In this document: positions 1 to 11,259 of the stretch, piece after piece
Layout of the letters: each line of letters begins with the position of its first letter
How positions within the stretch are numbered: position 1 is the stretch's first letter
Assembly: GCA_031308135.1 (NCBI GenBank)
Contig: JAHLJT010008446.1
Span: 160,065,161 to 160,129,160 of the forward strand
Reading direction: 5' to 3'
Source: Acheta domesticus
Taxonomy: Eukaryota; Arthropoda; Insecta; Orthoptera; Gryllidae
Length of the DNA: 64,000 nucleotides
The notes under the pieces: model-generated
Databases searched by the model: none
Told to the model about the DNA's origin: nothing
Seen by the model: the letters and a program-made list of their open reading frames with translations, nothing else
Made by a program: the position numbers and the translations under genes

Positions 1-439
1 TTCATATCCATTTAGGTATTATTTGGGAGGCAGCTTTGAACCGGCGGTCACCGTGGGCCGCCCTCCCTTCCACTTCCGCCTCTGCGGCGCTTCGAGTTCC
101 GCACGCGGGAGCCAGTGCCGGCCTTTCAAACAACAGCCTCAGCACTCTACACTTATAATTTACTTGGTCGCTGATTGGAGGAAAATGCCCGTTATACGAA
201 AGTATTTATGACAACGGTGCTTTAATTTAAACAAGGAATAATGACAATTAAACACATTAATTAATTCCTTCACTATTGTAATGTAAATATTCGCTCTTAA
301 TCACGAAGAGTTAATAAACATGTAAATTCCTGGAATTGAAAGCCTCACTCCTGCAAGTAGCGCGAAGAAACGATCTCATGGCGCGGACGGGTGCTGTACA
401 CACCCCCTTCTGTCGTCAGTAGGTCAGACGTGTTAAACG

Positions 440-560
440 CGAGCTCCGCAATTTTGCTTATATCAGTGCCTGTATAAGATCTTCTCAACAGTACCTTACT
501 CTCGAACAGTGTGTGCCGAGTACATTATTACCATGGTATCTCGCAAGTACGTTACTCTTT
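440..560 (+). promoter_or_regulatory. Candidate core promoter with a very short first coding exon
   Basis: An arthropod-type initiator (TCAGT, about 465) lies in a CpG-richer patch. About 67 bp later comes an ATG at 533 in a strong start context (ACCATGG). The frame runs only five codons before a sequence resembling a splice donor (GTACGT at 547-552). This would suit a short first exon carrying a start codon, but no downstream exon is recognisable in the window. A chance match is quite possible. Confidence 0.18.
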
Positions 561-900
561 TAATACATTCTAACTAAATAATGGGAATAACGAGTACTCA
601 GTATGAACTCGCTTTAATGTTATTTATTATGGTTCTGTTTTTTAACACAGTCTGTATTGTGTGGATATGCATGTAGCATATTTCCACAGACGTTGTATCA
701 GTAAATTCAATTTCAAGTCACATCACTTGATTTGTGTTATTGTAATGTCTCAATGTTTGCTTACTTTCTTCTCAGTTGTTTAATTATTTGCCTTGTGCAA
801 ATGCATAATTGTTTCTCTTGTTTCTGAGTTCAGTTACTCTAGATGCAATAATACTCAACATGCAATAAGGATAAAGCTTTGCTGTTCATCATTGCACAAT
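560..900. other. No recognisable feature
   Basis: AT-rich DNA with only short unrelated open frames. No repeat shared with the rest of the window was seen. Confidence 0.5.
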
Positions 901-924
901 GTTGTGTTTAATGTATGTGAATCT

Positions 925-1802
925 GTTGTACCTCGGAACAATTTTGACGTTCGTATATTTATTTTTTTTTGTTTCTGGGCAAAAATTGACCGAAATATAT
1001 TTTATGGATAATCTAGAGTATTATATATCACACATATTTTTTTCAAGCACATATTCCTACGAGATCATTGATTTATTTGCAAATTTAAAAAAGTGTAATT
1101 GAGACCGAGGTACAACACAGGTGTTGTACCTTGGCCCCAGGTATGTTGTATCTTGAACCGTTCTTAATGTTGGGAAAATGGCAACGTATTTTGAAGAACA
1201 AAGTTATTTATTAACTTTATTAATAAATATTAATGTCTTAAGACGAAATAAGGCGTAATTAACATTTTCAGATGTACACAGTCTCTATGAAATAATCAAA
1301 AGAAGCTCTAACAAACACTGGATAAATCAATTTCAAACGTAAACGTTTGAAGCTGTCAAGCTGATCCTCCAGTAAGAAGTGGACGTGGAAGCTTCATTAA
1401 ATCATTCTTGTCGATTGTAAATATGATAGTATCTTCCTTCAATTGTTTTGAAAATTCATATCCTTTTTCATATATTGCACGTACCAAGTGTAATCTGATA
1501 AATAGAATATTAAATAATATAATAATAATAAATAATCCCATAAATTGCAATATATTTCTTCAATACCATAGCTATGGCTTTTTCAATGTTCTCCTTGATT
1601 ACAGGTTTTCTCTTGAAATCAGTTGCACTTCACGGCTTTTTTTTGAAAATATGATTTTGAAATAATCGATAACTCACATCTAGATATAAAGCTAAACGTA
1701 AATAGATTACATCAAATACAATAGTACCATAATTTTGGAAGTATTGTACCTCGGATCTGGCCAAGGTACAACATTAAAATGTTCAGGTTCAAGGTACAAC
1801 AC
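925..1802. repeat. Segment bounded by and containing inverted GTTGTACCT motifs
   Basis: The motif GTTGTACCTYGG or a close variant occurs at about 925, 1122, 1144 and 1743 on the plus strand and at about 1107, 1762 and 1789 on the minus strand. The pair at 1108-1131 is a perfect 11-bp inverted repeat with a 2-bp spacer. The pair at 1743-1774 is a second near-palindrome. The outermost copies face each other, so the 878-bp segment could be a small element with short inverted ends. No target-site duplication was identified and no protein is encoded. Confidence 0.4.
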
Positions 1803-1809
1803 ACCGTCA

Positions 1810-2180
1810 TTTTGAAGTGCGTGTCTTTTTGCCATTTTGATGTTAGGATGAACTTCATTTCAAACACGTTGTTCTTCTCTTAAAACAATGCGTAATCAGG
1901 AATTGCTTTCATTTCAACGGTGATCTTGCATATTTTTTTATCTATAATTCAGTGGCGTGTGGTGATTTTTTTCTTAGGACGCAATTACATTTTAAATGGA
2001 AGATTTTTAATTTTCACATGGATATGACGACAACTGGATAATTCAAACTACTTGTAAATACCTTATTTGTAGTAAAGAGCAATTCTTCTGTCTTGCTTTG
2101 CAAAAATCAGAGATGACACTGTCGTAAAATTCAGTATTTTAATAAATGATTTTTTAACACTGAAAATTCATTTATGAAAA
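1810..2180. other. No recognisable feature
   Basis: AT-rich sequence between the motif cluster and the transposase fossil. Nothing assignable was seen. Confidence 0.4.
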
Positions 2181-2189
2181 TTTATTTAC

Positions 2190-2700
2190 AATTAGAAAGC
2201 CTGTCTTGAATTTTAAAATTTCTCAAATCGTTTTTAAACGTGTACATGTCGAAAACGTGTGTTCAACGGATCCAATTTTTGCCGGAATAATCATAACAAG
2301 TTCGCACAGTTTCAACACTTCTGAGTATGCTTTTTCCAGTTCATTGTCACGAACAAATCAACAATTCTTGAGCACTTCGTTTCTTAATACCATCAGTCAC
2401 ACTATACACGACAGTTAGTTCTGAGCGCAAACGGTACTACATCGAAAAATGTTCCATAGCTCTGTATTAACGAATCTAGGGCCTCTTGTGGGAAGGGCGC
2501 TTGATTATTGTTCTCGAAATCAGTGAGTTCTAAAAACATCAAGGATTTAGAATTGCAGAACCTTGAGTTCAGTTGCTCTACAATGTTAATAATTTCGCAG
2601 AAAAGTCTGCGATAACGCTGCTTCATATCACCAGTATTATCAACAATGTTGTTTTTGATATGTCTCAAATGCCAACAGATTTATTCCGCACTTCTTCAAA
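2190..2700 (-). pseudogene. hAT-type (ZMYM-like) transposase C-terminus, degenerate
   Basis: hAT transposases move DNA by cut-and-paste and end in a conserved dimerisation region. Reading the minus strand, residues from about 2668 to 2402 include FCNSKSLMFLELTDFE and LDSLIQSYGTFFDVV, which resemble the region just before the hAT dimerisation domain in ZMYM-like proteins. After a frameshift near 2390, the stretch EKAYSEVLKLCELVMIIPA followed by VEHTFSTCTRLKT matches the dimerisation-domain pattern P..A..ER.FS...R.K. An in-frame stop follows at once. The DDE catalytic core and zinc fingers upstream were not found, so only the 3' end of a dead element remains. The family assignment rests on motif pattern alone. 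Confidence 0.6.
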
Positions 2701-2814
2701 ACAATCCCTTTTTGCTTTTATTTTCTGAAACTAGTTCATTTGTTCTACACAGTAGCCAATGACATTGCTCTCATTTTGAAAAATATTGAGTAGGTTTTCT
2801 GTTAAGGGGTCATC

Positions 2815-2960
2815 CATAAATTTCGTAACTCTGAAGGGGGAGGGACGGGTTGTGAAGCAGCGTTACGCTGCGTTACATAGAGGTGGGGAAGTTTGTTACA
2901 AGGGGGAGGGGGTATTGAAAATACTCGAAATTTGCATTACGTAATTTATGGACGGTCCCT
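2815..2960. mobile_element. Short MITE with ~22-bp inverted ends (family H copy 1)
   Basis: The left end reads GGGGTCATCCATAAATTTCG and the right end, reverse-complemented, reads GGGACCGTCCATAAATTACG. The interior is a G-rich stretch with repeated GTTAC/GTAAC motifs and has no coding capacity. The same ends recur at 31816 and 32503 in the opposite orientation, confirming a family. The 3-nt sequences at its edges (TTA/TAA on the left, TAG on the right) fit a PIF/Harbinger-like TWA target, but only the second copy has a clean duplication. Confidence 0.7.
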
Positions 2961-2964
2961 AGGG

Positions 2965-4700
2965 GAAACATTTCATTAAAAAAATAATAAGAAAAGCCTA
3001 AAGGTAACGTAAAAACTAAAGTTCAAAATCGCAAAATAATAATTTTGACCATAGATGCAAATTGATTGCTTAATATCTAGTTTAATTGTTGCTTTAATAA
3101 TAAATATACACTTGGTCTGTGAATTTTATTATCTTTTATTGAAATAGTTCCCTAGAAAGTTTCTATCGAATGCAGACAGACAGTATTTTGTAATTTTTGC
3201 AACATTTAGAAACATATGAACACTTGAAAATGGGCAATTATTATAGTTTTTCTTATGGAAAAAATCTGGATATTTGATAAAGTTCATGGATTGTGTTTAA
3301 ACAACAATATTGGAATTAGAATGCGTATAAGGAAGTAATTTATCTAAAATTAGTGTTATTTTATCTCACATCAACGTAATTTCTTCAAAAAGAATTGCGT
3401 TAATAGTGGTTAAGTGTATGTGTTCATATATATTTGAATCAATTTACTTTAATGTTCATAAAAGTGTTTCATCCCTTGTATTTTTATTTGAAAATATTTT
3501 CACATCGGAACTAGCGACGCCCGCTATTTTCTATGAGTTTGTGAGGCCCCGCCTGCGACGTTTCTTCACGACAAGGGCTGCCCAAGCCGAGCATAAGCTG
3601 AACTTAGCCGCAGACGGTAGCGATCAATTTTTGTTTCCAGAACAGTACATATATTTCACGTCGTGGTGTCCGTCCGTTGCTATGTGAAATGCAGGAAATT
3701 GTAATGAAATTCGGAGGTAAACGGCTTGAAAAGGACCTTTGGGAACACACTCAAGCACGAAAACGTCAGTTGTGAAGTGTATCAGAGAACAGCAAATAAG
3801 AAAACAAAAATTGTATGAATCAACAGCGCCAATCATATTTCTACCAGTCATACAAAATTTATTTGTGAAAATTTTATTTAAGGGTCAATCCATTTTAAGT
3901 GGTCCAGCACTGGTCGCTCGACCATCTCGAAAAAAATTCATATTTTGTACTTAAATTTCCTTATGTTTTGGCTGTTCAAAACGATCTTTAACTTTTTTGT
4001 ATGGTATCTGGTTTACAAATGGCGGCCATTTTTGTTTCGTGCCTTGCGCCATTTTTCCCGTTCGCAGACATTTACTCTTTCCTAAATTGCTCAGCTCTCG
4101 GTTGCTCTAGCATTCTAGAATAAAAAGCATTCTATTCAGCATACTCTGGCCTGCAAATCAAAATTTTATTTACCTATTTTCTATGTTTTTATTTGGAAAA
4201 TATTTGCAACCAAATCTATGGAACGCGAATGAACAAAATTCGATTTTCAGAGAGTAATTTTTCAAAAAAGGAATAGAATCTAAGCCTTAATTTTTTCTCT
4301 GCTTTTATACACAACAGTATAGTTACTTTTTGTAAAATATCATTGTATATAACGTACCCCTTGAAAATTACATCCTATTGAAAATTGGAATTTTGGATTT
4401 TTTCCCAAATTTGAACTGTAATATCTCTGTTGGGGGACCAGATAAAAATCTAAAAATTGCATACATGCTTATTATACTTAATTATTAAGTATAATTAATT
4501 ATTTTAAATCAATGTAGATTTTAGTTTAAAATAGCTTCAAAATAATGTGATTACTACTTGGCACAAAGTATTCCCAATGGGGAAATAAAGCCTTTTTTTC
4601 GTAAGTTTTCAATTTTTTAAAAAATACTTCGAGTTAAATCTAAAAGTCGTAATTTTTACTTAAGTTTGGTATGATGGTGGTCTAGCATGATAGCGGACAT
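2965..4700. other. No assignable gene; AT-rich with possible old repeat fragments
   Basis: The stretch holds short frames only. A CpG-richer patch lies at 3530-3620. Segments near 3890-3950, 4410-4450 and 4670-4720 look like pieces of an old repeat (phrases such as GGACCAG and GGTGGTCTAGC), but no second copy in the window settles this. Confidence 0.3.
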
Positions 4701-5249
4701 TATATCTTGGCGGAGATATGGTGGACAGAACAAATGCACAAATAATGTTTTTTAAGAGACATTATTTGCCTCTTAGAAACGAGGACATATCTTTTAGGAA
4801 GGTTAACATTTTACAAATTCGAGCAGCTAGACCCTCTGCAGTAAACATCGAAAAGGAGAAAGAACTATTTACAATATTGCCATTGTCAATGAGTTTTCTG
4901 TTCCACCTTGATTTCTTCCGTGTACTATCTTTTTTCGTTTCATGCACTTCCACATGCGCTCCAGGGAATAAAAGAGAAGTTAGTTAACTCCATGTTAATT
5001 AACCCGAAACCACGAATTCTGCTTTTAAATTTTATTTGAAGCCTCACAAGAGTATTCAGACTTTGCGTTACTATTGAGCATAAACGTTTTCTCGATGATT
5101 TTATCCAAAAAGCCGAGTTTCTGAGAGCACACAAATGCTAGCGTCCAATGTCTCCATGGGCGGAGATTATAAAAACTTATTTCAAGTAGGATATTCGAGT
5201 TGTTTTGAGGGGATATGGGCAGCGAGTCGTGCGTTAACGGCCACTGCAT

Positions 5250-5690
5250 TTACGAACCAAGTGGACGTATGCGGCTAAAATCCTGGCGCCATGTTAGAGG
5301 ATCGTAACAGAAAGGCAGGGACCGCCTACCGTTAATTTTTAACGACTATCGACAATTCATGAGTGGAAATACACGACTGGGTTGCGCCGGAGATTAACTG
5401 AGGCGCACAAGTATTTTTGTGCGTTCGCCGAGCTGGAGCGCTGGAGAGCACCCCGCCCCTTTTGCCTGTCCCACTCCGCCGTCGGTTCGGCCTCAGCCCC
5501 CGCCAAGCGCCAAGCCCCTTGCCCCGCCCATCCCTGCGCCCGGCAGCCGCGTCGCCCTTCGTGTCCCCAGCCCCCAAAAGGCGCTCGTCCTCACCACAGC
5601 GCTTTGCTCCCCCAAACCAGCAACCAGAGGAGTTCGAAATAGGAACGTGGACGGTTGTTTCGCCTTCACCTCGTAGATGTGGCAAGTGAA
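5250..5690. promoter_or_regulatory. CpG-rich island with GC boxes
   Basis: In an otherwise AT-rich window this 440-bp block is strongly C/G-rich and keeps many CpG dinucleotides, with GC-box-like CCCCGCCCC at 5451-5459 and GCCCCGCCC at 5521. Overlapping open frames on both strands here are low-complexity by-products of the base composition. An unmethylated promoter or first-exon region is the simplest reading, but no TATA box, start codon or downstream exon could be tied to it. Confidence 0.35.
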
Positions 5691-5879
5691 TGCGAGTCTA
5701 CAAACGGTTGTGTATTTTGTAGGATTCTTTATACTGAAAAATCGATTGACGGGAGAACATCTGTTTGCCTGCAGAACATATTTTTGTGCACAATGTTTCC
5801 GCGTAAATGGTTCAGACAACTTTCTCTAAAATTGCTATTCCCCGATCCATCTAAAAGAAACTCAACACCCTGCCTGTTT

Positions 5880-6250
5880 AAAACATATATTTTGATTCTG
5901 GGGAAGGGTTACATAAAGAATTACATTTTCAAAATTTTAAAAAACATGGTCTTAATAATTTTAATTCACCGTTTTTTCTCGAATAAAATAAAAGATGCTT
6001 CCAAAAGTATGGATTCGTTCATTATCGTTGAAATTTCTGAAATTTTGAAAATTGCGAAAGTTAATTTTTTTCGTGTAAGTTTATGAAATTTTCGCGTAAG
6101 TATGTGTAAGATGTGGGAAATTTAAAAAATTATAATTTTCTCAAAAGCGGCTCCAAAAACATTCTTTAATTTTTCAAGTATAACATTAGCCGTTTGAAAA
6201 TGGAGTGCTAATCTAATTTTGGTTTAACTTTCGGAATTTTCGAAAACCAC
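5880..6250. repeat. Diverged family A repeat fragment
   Basis: The text around 6128-6165 (TTTTCTCAAAAGCGGCTCC, then TTCTTTAA) matches the recurrent internal phrase of family A copies at 23.2-24.8 and 37.4-42.1 kb. No ends are preserved. The foldback element starts at its right edge. Confidence 0.4.
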
Positions 6251-6685
6251 AAAACTTATGAATGTCCTGGAAGTTAGCAGGACCATTTCATTCAATCAAA
6301 AAACTGCATAGCTCATAATTTGCCGCTTGTTTTGTCGATTTCAAGATGTGAAAACAAAACATTTGTCGCGGACCATTTTCCCCCAAAAATCGGTGGTTAA
6401 ACAACTTCCAATGGAAGTTAGGACCACACCTCAACTAAAACTGCGCATCAAACTGTACTCCAAATTTGCCTCTTTTTATTTCTAAACAATTAGTGAAGAA
6501 ATCACATAGATATCTCCACCCTTTCAAAAAATACCAAGAAATAAAGAAAAAATTAAAGATACGTTCCACATGAGAGCGCCGTCAAAAAAGTCCCCCATAA
6601 AATATCACCCATAACAACTCATCCTCTAAGCCAAGATTTCCTGAAAACTAGTGAATAACATTATCTGCAATAAAAATATTTGCTG

Positions 6686-7475
6686 CGGACCGGTTAGATT
6701 CAATTCATACTCTGTGCCGCAATTAGCTGTGGACAAGTGCCAATTACAATCTGTAATTAAAAAATTTGCTGCGGACCTGTTAATTACAGTTACCCGAGTT
6801 CGAAATGCAGAAATGTACCTTTTCAAAGTCACCTTTTAATGAAAAGGAGCGGTTTTTCTCTAAACCATTGGCCTTAACAATTCAAACTCTGCGCCGAAAT
6901 TAGATGTAAACAAGTGCCAAAAATAGGATGTAATAAAAAAATGCCCCGGACCGGTTAGTTTCAATTACCTGGGTTCCGAATTCCAGGAATATACCACTTG
7001 GGAAGCCCATTTCAAGGAAAAGACGCCGTATCTCCTAAACCATTGGCGTTAACAATTCATACTCTGCGAAAGAATCTGTAAGCAAGTGCCAAATATAATC
7101 TGTAATAAGAAAATTGGCCGAAGACAGGTTAGTTACAGTTACCCTGGTTCGAATTCCAGAAATGTACCTTTTGGAAGACCCTTACAGGGAAAAGACGCTG
7201 TGTCTCCTAAAACATATACCTCAACAATTCATACTCAGCGCCGAAATTAGCTGTGCGCAAATGTTAAATATAGTTTGTAATAATGAAATTTCCCGTGGAT
7301 CGGTTATTTACAGTTACCTGGGTGCGAATTTCTGAAATGGACCTCTTCGAATGGCCCCTTTCAAGGAAAAGACGCCGTGACTCCTAAACCATTGGCCTTA
7401 ACATTTTCTCATGTACGCCGAAATTAACTGTAAGCAAGTGCCAAACATAATATGTAATTAACAAATTTATCTGCA
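6686..7475 (+). repeat. Plus-oriented array of 175-bp units (left arm)
   Basis: The landmark GGACCGGTTAG or a variant occurs at about 6687, 6772, 6951, 7124 and 7300, giving spacings of 85, 179, 173 and 176 bp. The first unit lacks about 90 bp. Each full unit contains a box resembling the pol III B box (GGTTCGAATTCC or variant) and ends in CTAAACCATTGGCCTTAAC. Units differ at many positions, so the array is old. Confidence 0.85.
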
Positions 7476-8690
7476 GCTAATTTTTGCTTGGAGTATGAAT
7501 TGTTAAGGCAAATAGTTTAGGAGACACAACGCCTTTTCCTTGAAAGGGGCATTTCGAAGAGATGCATTTCTGTAATTTGAACCCGGATAATTTAATCTAT
7601 CCCATGCGCGAAAATGTCTGTATTACATTTTATATTTGGCACTTAGATACAGCTAGTTTCGGTGCAGAGTCCTGATGGTTTAAGTTCATTGGTTTAGAAG
7701 ACACGATGCCTTTTCCTTGAAAGGGGGTTCTCATGAGGTATATTTATGGAATTCGAACCCGGGTAACTGTAACTAACTGGTCAATGGCAAATTTTATAAT
7801 TACAGATTATATTTAGCACTTGTTTACTCCTAATTTCAGCGCAGAGTATGAAATGTTAAGGCTAATGGTTTAGAAGACAATGCGTCTTTTGCTTGTAAGG
7901 GACTTCCAAAAAGTACATTTCTAAATTTCGAATCCGGATAACTGTAACTAACCGGTCTGTGTCATTTTTTTTATTTCAGATTATATTTGACACTTGTCTA
8001 CAGCTAATTTTGGCGAAAAGTATGAAATGTTAAGGTCAATGGTTCCAGAGAGACGGTGCCATTTCTTGAGAAGAGCTTCCCAAGAGGTACTTTTCTGGAA
8101 TTCAAACCCGGGTAATTGTAACTAACCGGTCCGCGGCAAATTGTTTGATTAATGATTATGTTTGTTACTTGGCTACAGCTTATTTCGGCTCACAGTATGT
8201 AGCTTTATGCCCAATACTTTAGGAGATACGGCGCCATTTCCTGGATAGGGGCCTTTCGTAGAAGTACATTTCTGCATTTCGAACCCTGGTAACTGTAACT
8301 AACCGGTCCGCGCCAATTTTTTTTATTATAGATTGTATTTAGCTCTTGTTCACAGTAATTTCGGCGCAGAGCATGAATTGTTAAGGCCAATGGATTAGAA
8401 GAAACGGCGCGTTTTCCTTGAAAGAGGCTTTCAAGAGATACATTTTTGGGATTCAAAATCGGGTAATTGAAACTAACCTGTCCGCGGCAAATTTTTTTAT
8501 CAAAGACTATATTTGGCACTTTCTTACAGCTAAATTTTGCGCACAATATGAATTGGTAAAGCCAATGATTTAGGAGACAGGGCGTCGTTTGCTTGAATGG
8601 GGATTTCTTAAGAGGTATATTTCTTGGATTCGAACCCAGATAATTGAAACTAACCGGTCCGCGGCAAATTTTTTTATTACAGATTATTTT
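7476..8690 (-). repeat. Minus-oriented array of 175-bp units (right arm)
   Basis: The complementary landmark CTAACCGGTCCGCGG or a variant lies at about 7597, 7775, 7950, 8125, 8300, 8475 and 8651, with spacings of 178, 175, 175, 175, 175 and 176 bp. Seven units are present against four to five on the left. A 163-residue minus-strand frame (8205-8696) reads through three units because small indels keep them in phase. It repeats CRGPVSFNY-like segments but is not a credible gene, since 175 is not a multiple of three. Confidence 0.85.
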
Positions 8691-9120
8691 TTTCACTAGT
8701 TTTCGGGAAATGTTGACGTAGAGAATGAGTTATTATTGGTGTTTTTTTATGGGGACGTCACATTTTCTTTTTGACGGCGCTCTCATGTGGAACGTATCTT
8801 TAATTTTTACTTTATTTCTTAATATTTTTTGAAAGAGTGGAGATATCCATGTGATTTCTTTATTAATCGTTAGAAATTAAAAAGGCGGAAAATTTGGAGT
8901 ACAGTTTGGTGTGTATACTTGCACTATTAGCTGATTTAGAGGTGTGGTCCTGCTAACTTTCATTGGAAGTTACCATAAACAACGATTTTTGGGGGAAAAT
9001 GGCCCGCGGCAAGTTTTTTGTTTTCACATATTAAAAACGGCAAAAAAGCAGCAAATTATGAGGTATGCAGTTCTGTGATTGGATGAAATGTTCTTCCTAA
9101 GTTCCAGGACGTAACTTATA

Positions 9121-9608
9121 AATAATGAGAGACGACGTGGATGGCCGAGGTGGCCGTGAGCGTGGTGGCTTGTTCCTTGTCTTTCATATGTGTTGTTGCG
9201 GAAGGCCTTGGAAGTCTACTCACCACAAACTGAAAGACCCGCAAGTGTGTCAGTGTCTAGTGTAAAGGTTAATAAATGTCACCATGAGGGACTTCGTGGG
9301 AGGGACATAGTGGGTGCCCGGTGCGGATAGTTGAGATTGGCATTAGTTCACTCAGACGATAATTGGCTGAGGAAAAAATTCCGGAAGTTTTTTCTCAGCG
9401 GTTCTATACGTTTTTTTAGTGCTGAATTCGAATTTGATGTTTGCTACCTCAAAAAAGGACGGCTTCACAGAGAAAATTGCAAAACACCCTACACATTTCG
9501 CTCTTTTTTTTATTTTTTGCTTATATCATCGATACTATGCGTTTTATCGAAACAAGTGTTGTTTACAAAATTGAAAATGACATTTTGTACAAAACCCACA
9601 TATTAACT
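9121..9608. other. No gene; faint tRNA-like A-box at 9137
   Basis: GTGGATGGCCGAGGTGGCC at about 9138 resembles the start of a tRNA-Leu/Ser gene, but no B box or acceptor stem follows at tRNA spacing. The rest has no identifiable content. Confidence 0.25.
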
Positions 9609-9612
9609 TTAA

Positions 9613-10191
9613 CCCGGCGGCAGGAACGTGAAAAACCCTCACGTTAGTGGGAACGGTGGATCTTAACCTTTCCAAATAAGTGTTTTGTGGCCTACAAAAA
9701 TTTGAAGTATAATTTGCATTTCTTTACCTTAAAATATCGATTTATTTTTAAACATGTGACAGCAAATAAATAAATATATTACTTATAAAAGCTTCAGATT
9801 CTATTTCCTAATTCTCAGGTTCAGCTTATTCAATATTTTGTTCAGAATCTGCATTCTGAACTAGAAATTTCTTGTTCAAATGATGAATCAGCAACTTCAT
9901 TATCACTTGATAAACAATTGTTTTCTAGAATCTTGTTCATTAATTCAATACCTTTCGAATTTAATGCTTTAAAATACCTCTTAGACTAGCCGACCATGTC
10001 ACGTACGCGGGAACGTTGGGTCTGTCGGACCCATTAGCAACTTTGAGCAGGAATAGCACACCACATTTTGTTATAAACTCAAACTAATGATCGACATCAG
10101 ACTGGATAAGTTTAGAACTAATATCCTGCACTTGATAGACCGATTCAGAGATGTCACCGGGTCTGACAGACCCAACATTCCCACTGCCGAG
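9613..10191. mobile_element. TTAA-flanked piggyBac-type non-autonomous element (P1)
   Basis: TTAA flanks both ends (9609-9612 and 10192-10195). The left terminus CCCGGCGGCAGGAACGT and the right terminus, complemented, CTCGGCAGTGGGAATGT agree at 12 of 17 positions. A 24-bp segment next to the right end (GGTCTGACAGACCCAACATT, about 10160) recurs in inverted form at 10009-10033 and is itself nearly palindromic (GGGTCTGTCGGACCC). The 579-bp interior encodes no transposase. TTAA target duplication is the hallmark of piggyBac transposons, so this is probably a MITE mobilised by such a transposase. Confidence 0.75.
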
Positions 10192-10199
10192 TTAATTTT

Positions 10200-11250
10200 C
10201 TGATTAACGGTTTAGGAGCTAGAGAGCGCTGAAAAACGGCTACTTTTTGGGCCTCTGGCCAAACCGGGAGAATAGCTCTTTCCAGCAATCCTATCTCGCG
10301 GCGGTGTATTAGTTTCACTTTATAAAGCTTGTAAACAATTATTGTAAACAAATAATTGGCATTGTTAAATTATTAACACTCCAATATTCACGGAATCAGA
10401 AGGGACGTATTTGCTCACGTGGAGTATCTATAAATCTCAGCTTTAGGTATAAAGTAAGACAAAAATGGGAAAAGTTATGTGACGATACTATGTGAATAAT
10501 ATAATACTCACAAAGTGATGTGTAACGGCAATATATTCATAAAAATTGAAACCAAACATGTTTCATCAAAATGTCAAATTATGTCGGATACGCAAAAATA
10601 ACATTTAAGAGGGAAGTTTAAAAAAGATATTGACACAGAAAATCAGATTTCAACAGAATCTTTGTACAAAAACAATTTGCAATTAATTAATTGATAATAC
10701 AATATCATTAGTGATTCGTCCACGCTACTATTAATAAATTGCATTGTGAAAAATGAATGAAAAGTGTCTTACGTGTTATGTAAGCCGAAACTTTGAAATT
10801 TATTCTAACGTAAACTTCTGTAGTATAATGTGATTTAACAAATACACAATTTTCACTTACAGAGCTAAATTTTAGAAGCTGCATATCAAAGGTCACATTA
10901 CTTCTGGTGAACTTCTTTATCTGAAAACGAGCTTCTTTATCTGGCAAATAAGGTGTAGGGTGAGAAAATTATATTAAAAACTTTATTTTGTGTTGTGGCA
11001 TATGAAACGAAAGACGATATATTAGGTAATTAGTATTGTGAAATATAAATACAAGAAGTAATACTTGCTGTCACTGATAATGTTTTGAGTTTTTTTCCTT
11101 TTCGTTCTGGATCTCCGTGGTTCAGGATGGGGGGAGTCGTCTCGGGTGGTAGAAGATCCGGGCTGGTCAACTTGGGGAAGTGTGAATGATGATTTCTCAA
11201 CTGGAAAAAATAATTCTTAAAATGAAAATGTGAATGATGAAAAGTAAATT
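10200..11250. other. No recognisable feature
   Basis: Mostly AT-rich sequence with short frames and no detected repeat or conserved motif. Confidence 0.4.
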
Positions 11251-11259
11251 AATGATAAT

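Larger units (their letters stand above)
6254..9120. mobile_element. Large foldback element with long inverted arms built of 175-bp tandem units
   Basis: The sequence from about 6254 rightwards is matched, reverse-complemented, by the sequence from about 9120 leftwards. Outer arms of about 400-430 bp (6254-6685 and 8690-9120) contain the shared phrase GTTCCACATGAGAGCGCC at 6564 and its complement at about 8780. Inside them a tandem array runs plus-wise to about 7475 and minus-wise from there on, so the whole block is one 2.87-kb palindrome. Arms are unequal (about 1.2 and 1.6 kb) and diverged. No transposase is encoded, and no target-site duplication is evident. The architecture matches foldback or Galileo-like elements, whose long inverted ends contain tandem repeats; the superfamily is unproven. 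Confidence 0.85.

Noticed and set aside
5332..5689. Several overlapping frames in the CpG-rich block
   Set aside because: Frames on both strands overlap with no codon bias or motif; compositional by-product.
6686..8690. CRISPR-like array
   Set aside because: Units are 175 bp with no short direct repeat/spacer structure, the array inverts in the middle, and the context is eukaryotic.
8205..8696. 163-codon minus-strand open frame with repeated CRGPVSFNY-like segments
   Set aside because: It is the 175-bp array read in one frame. The period is not a multiple of three, so the frame is kept only by chance indels and is not conserved in other units.
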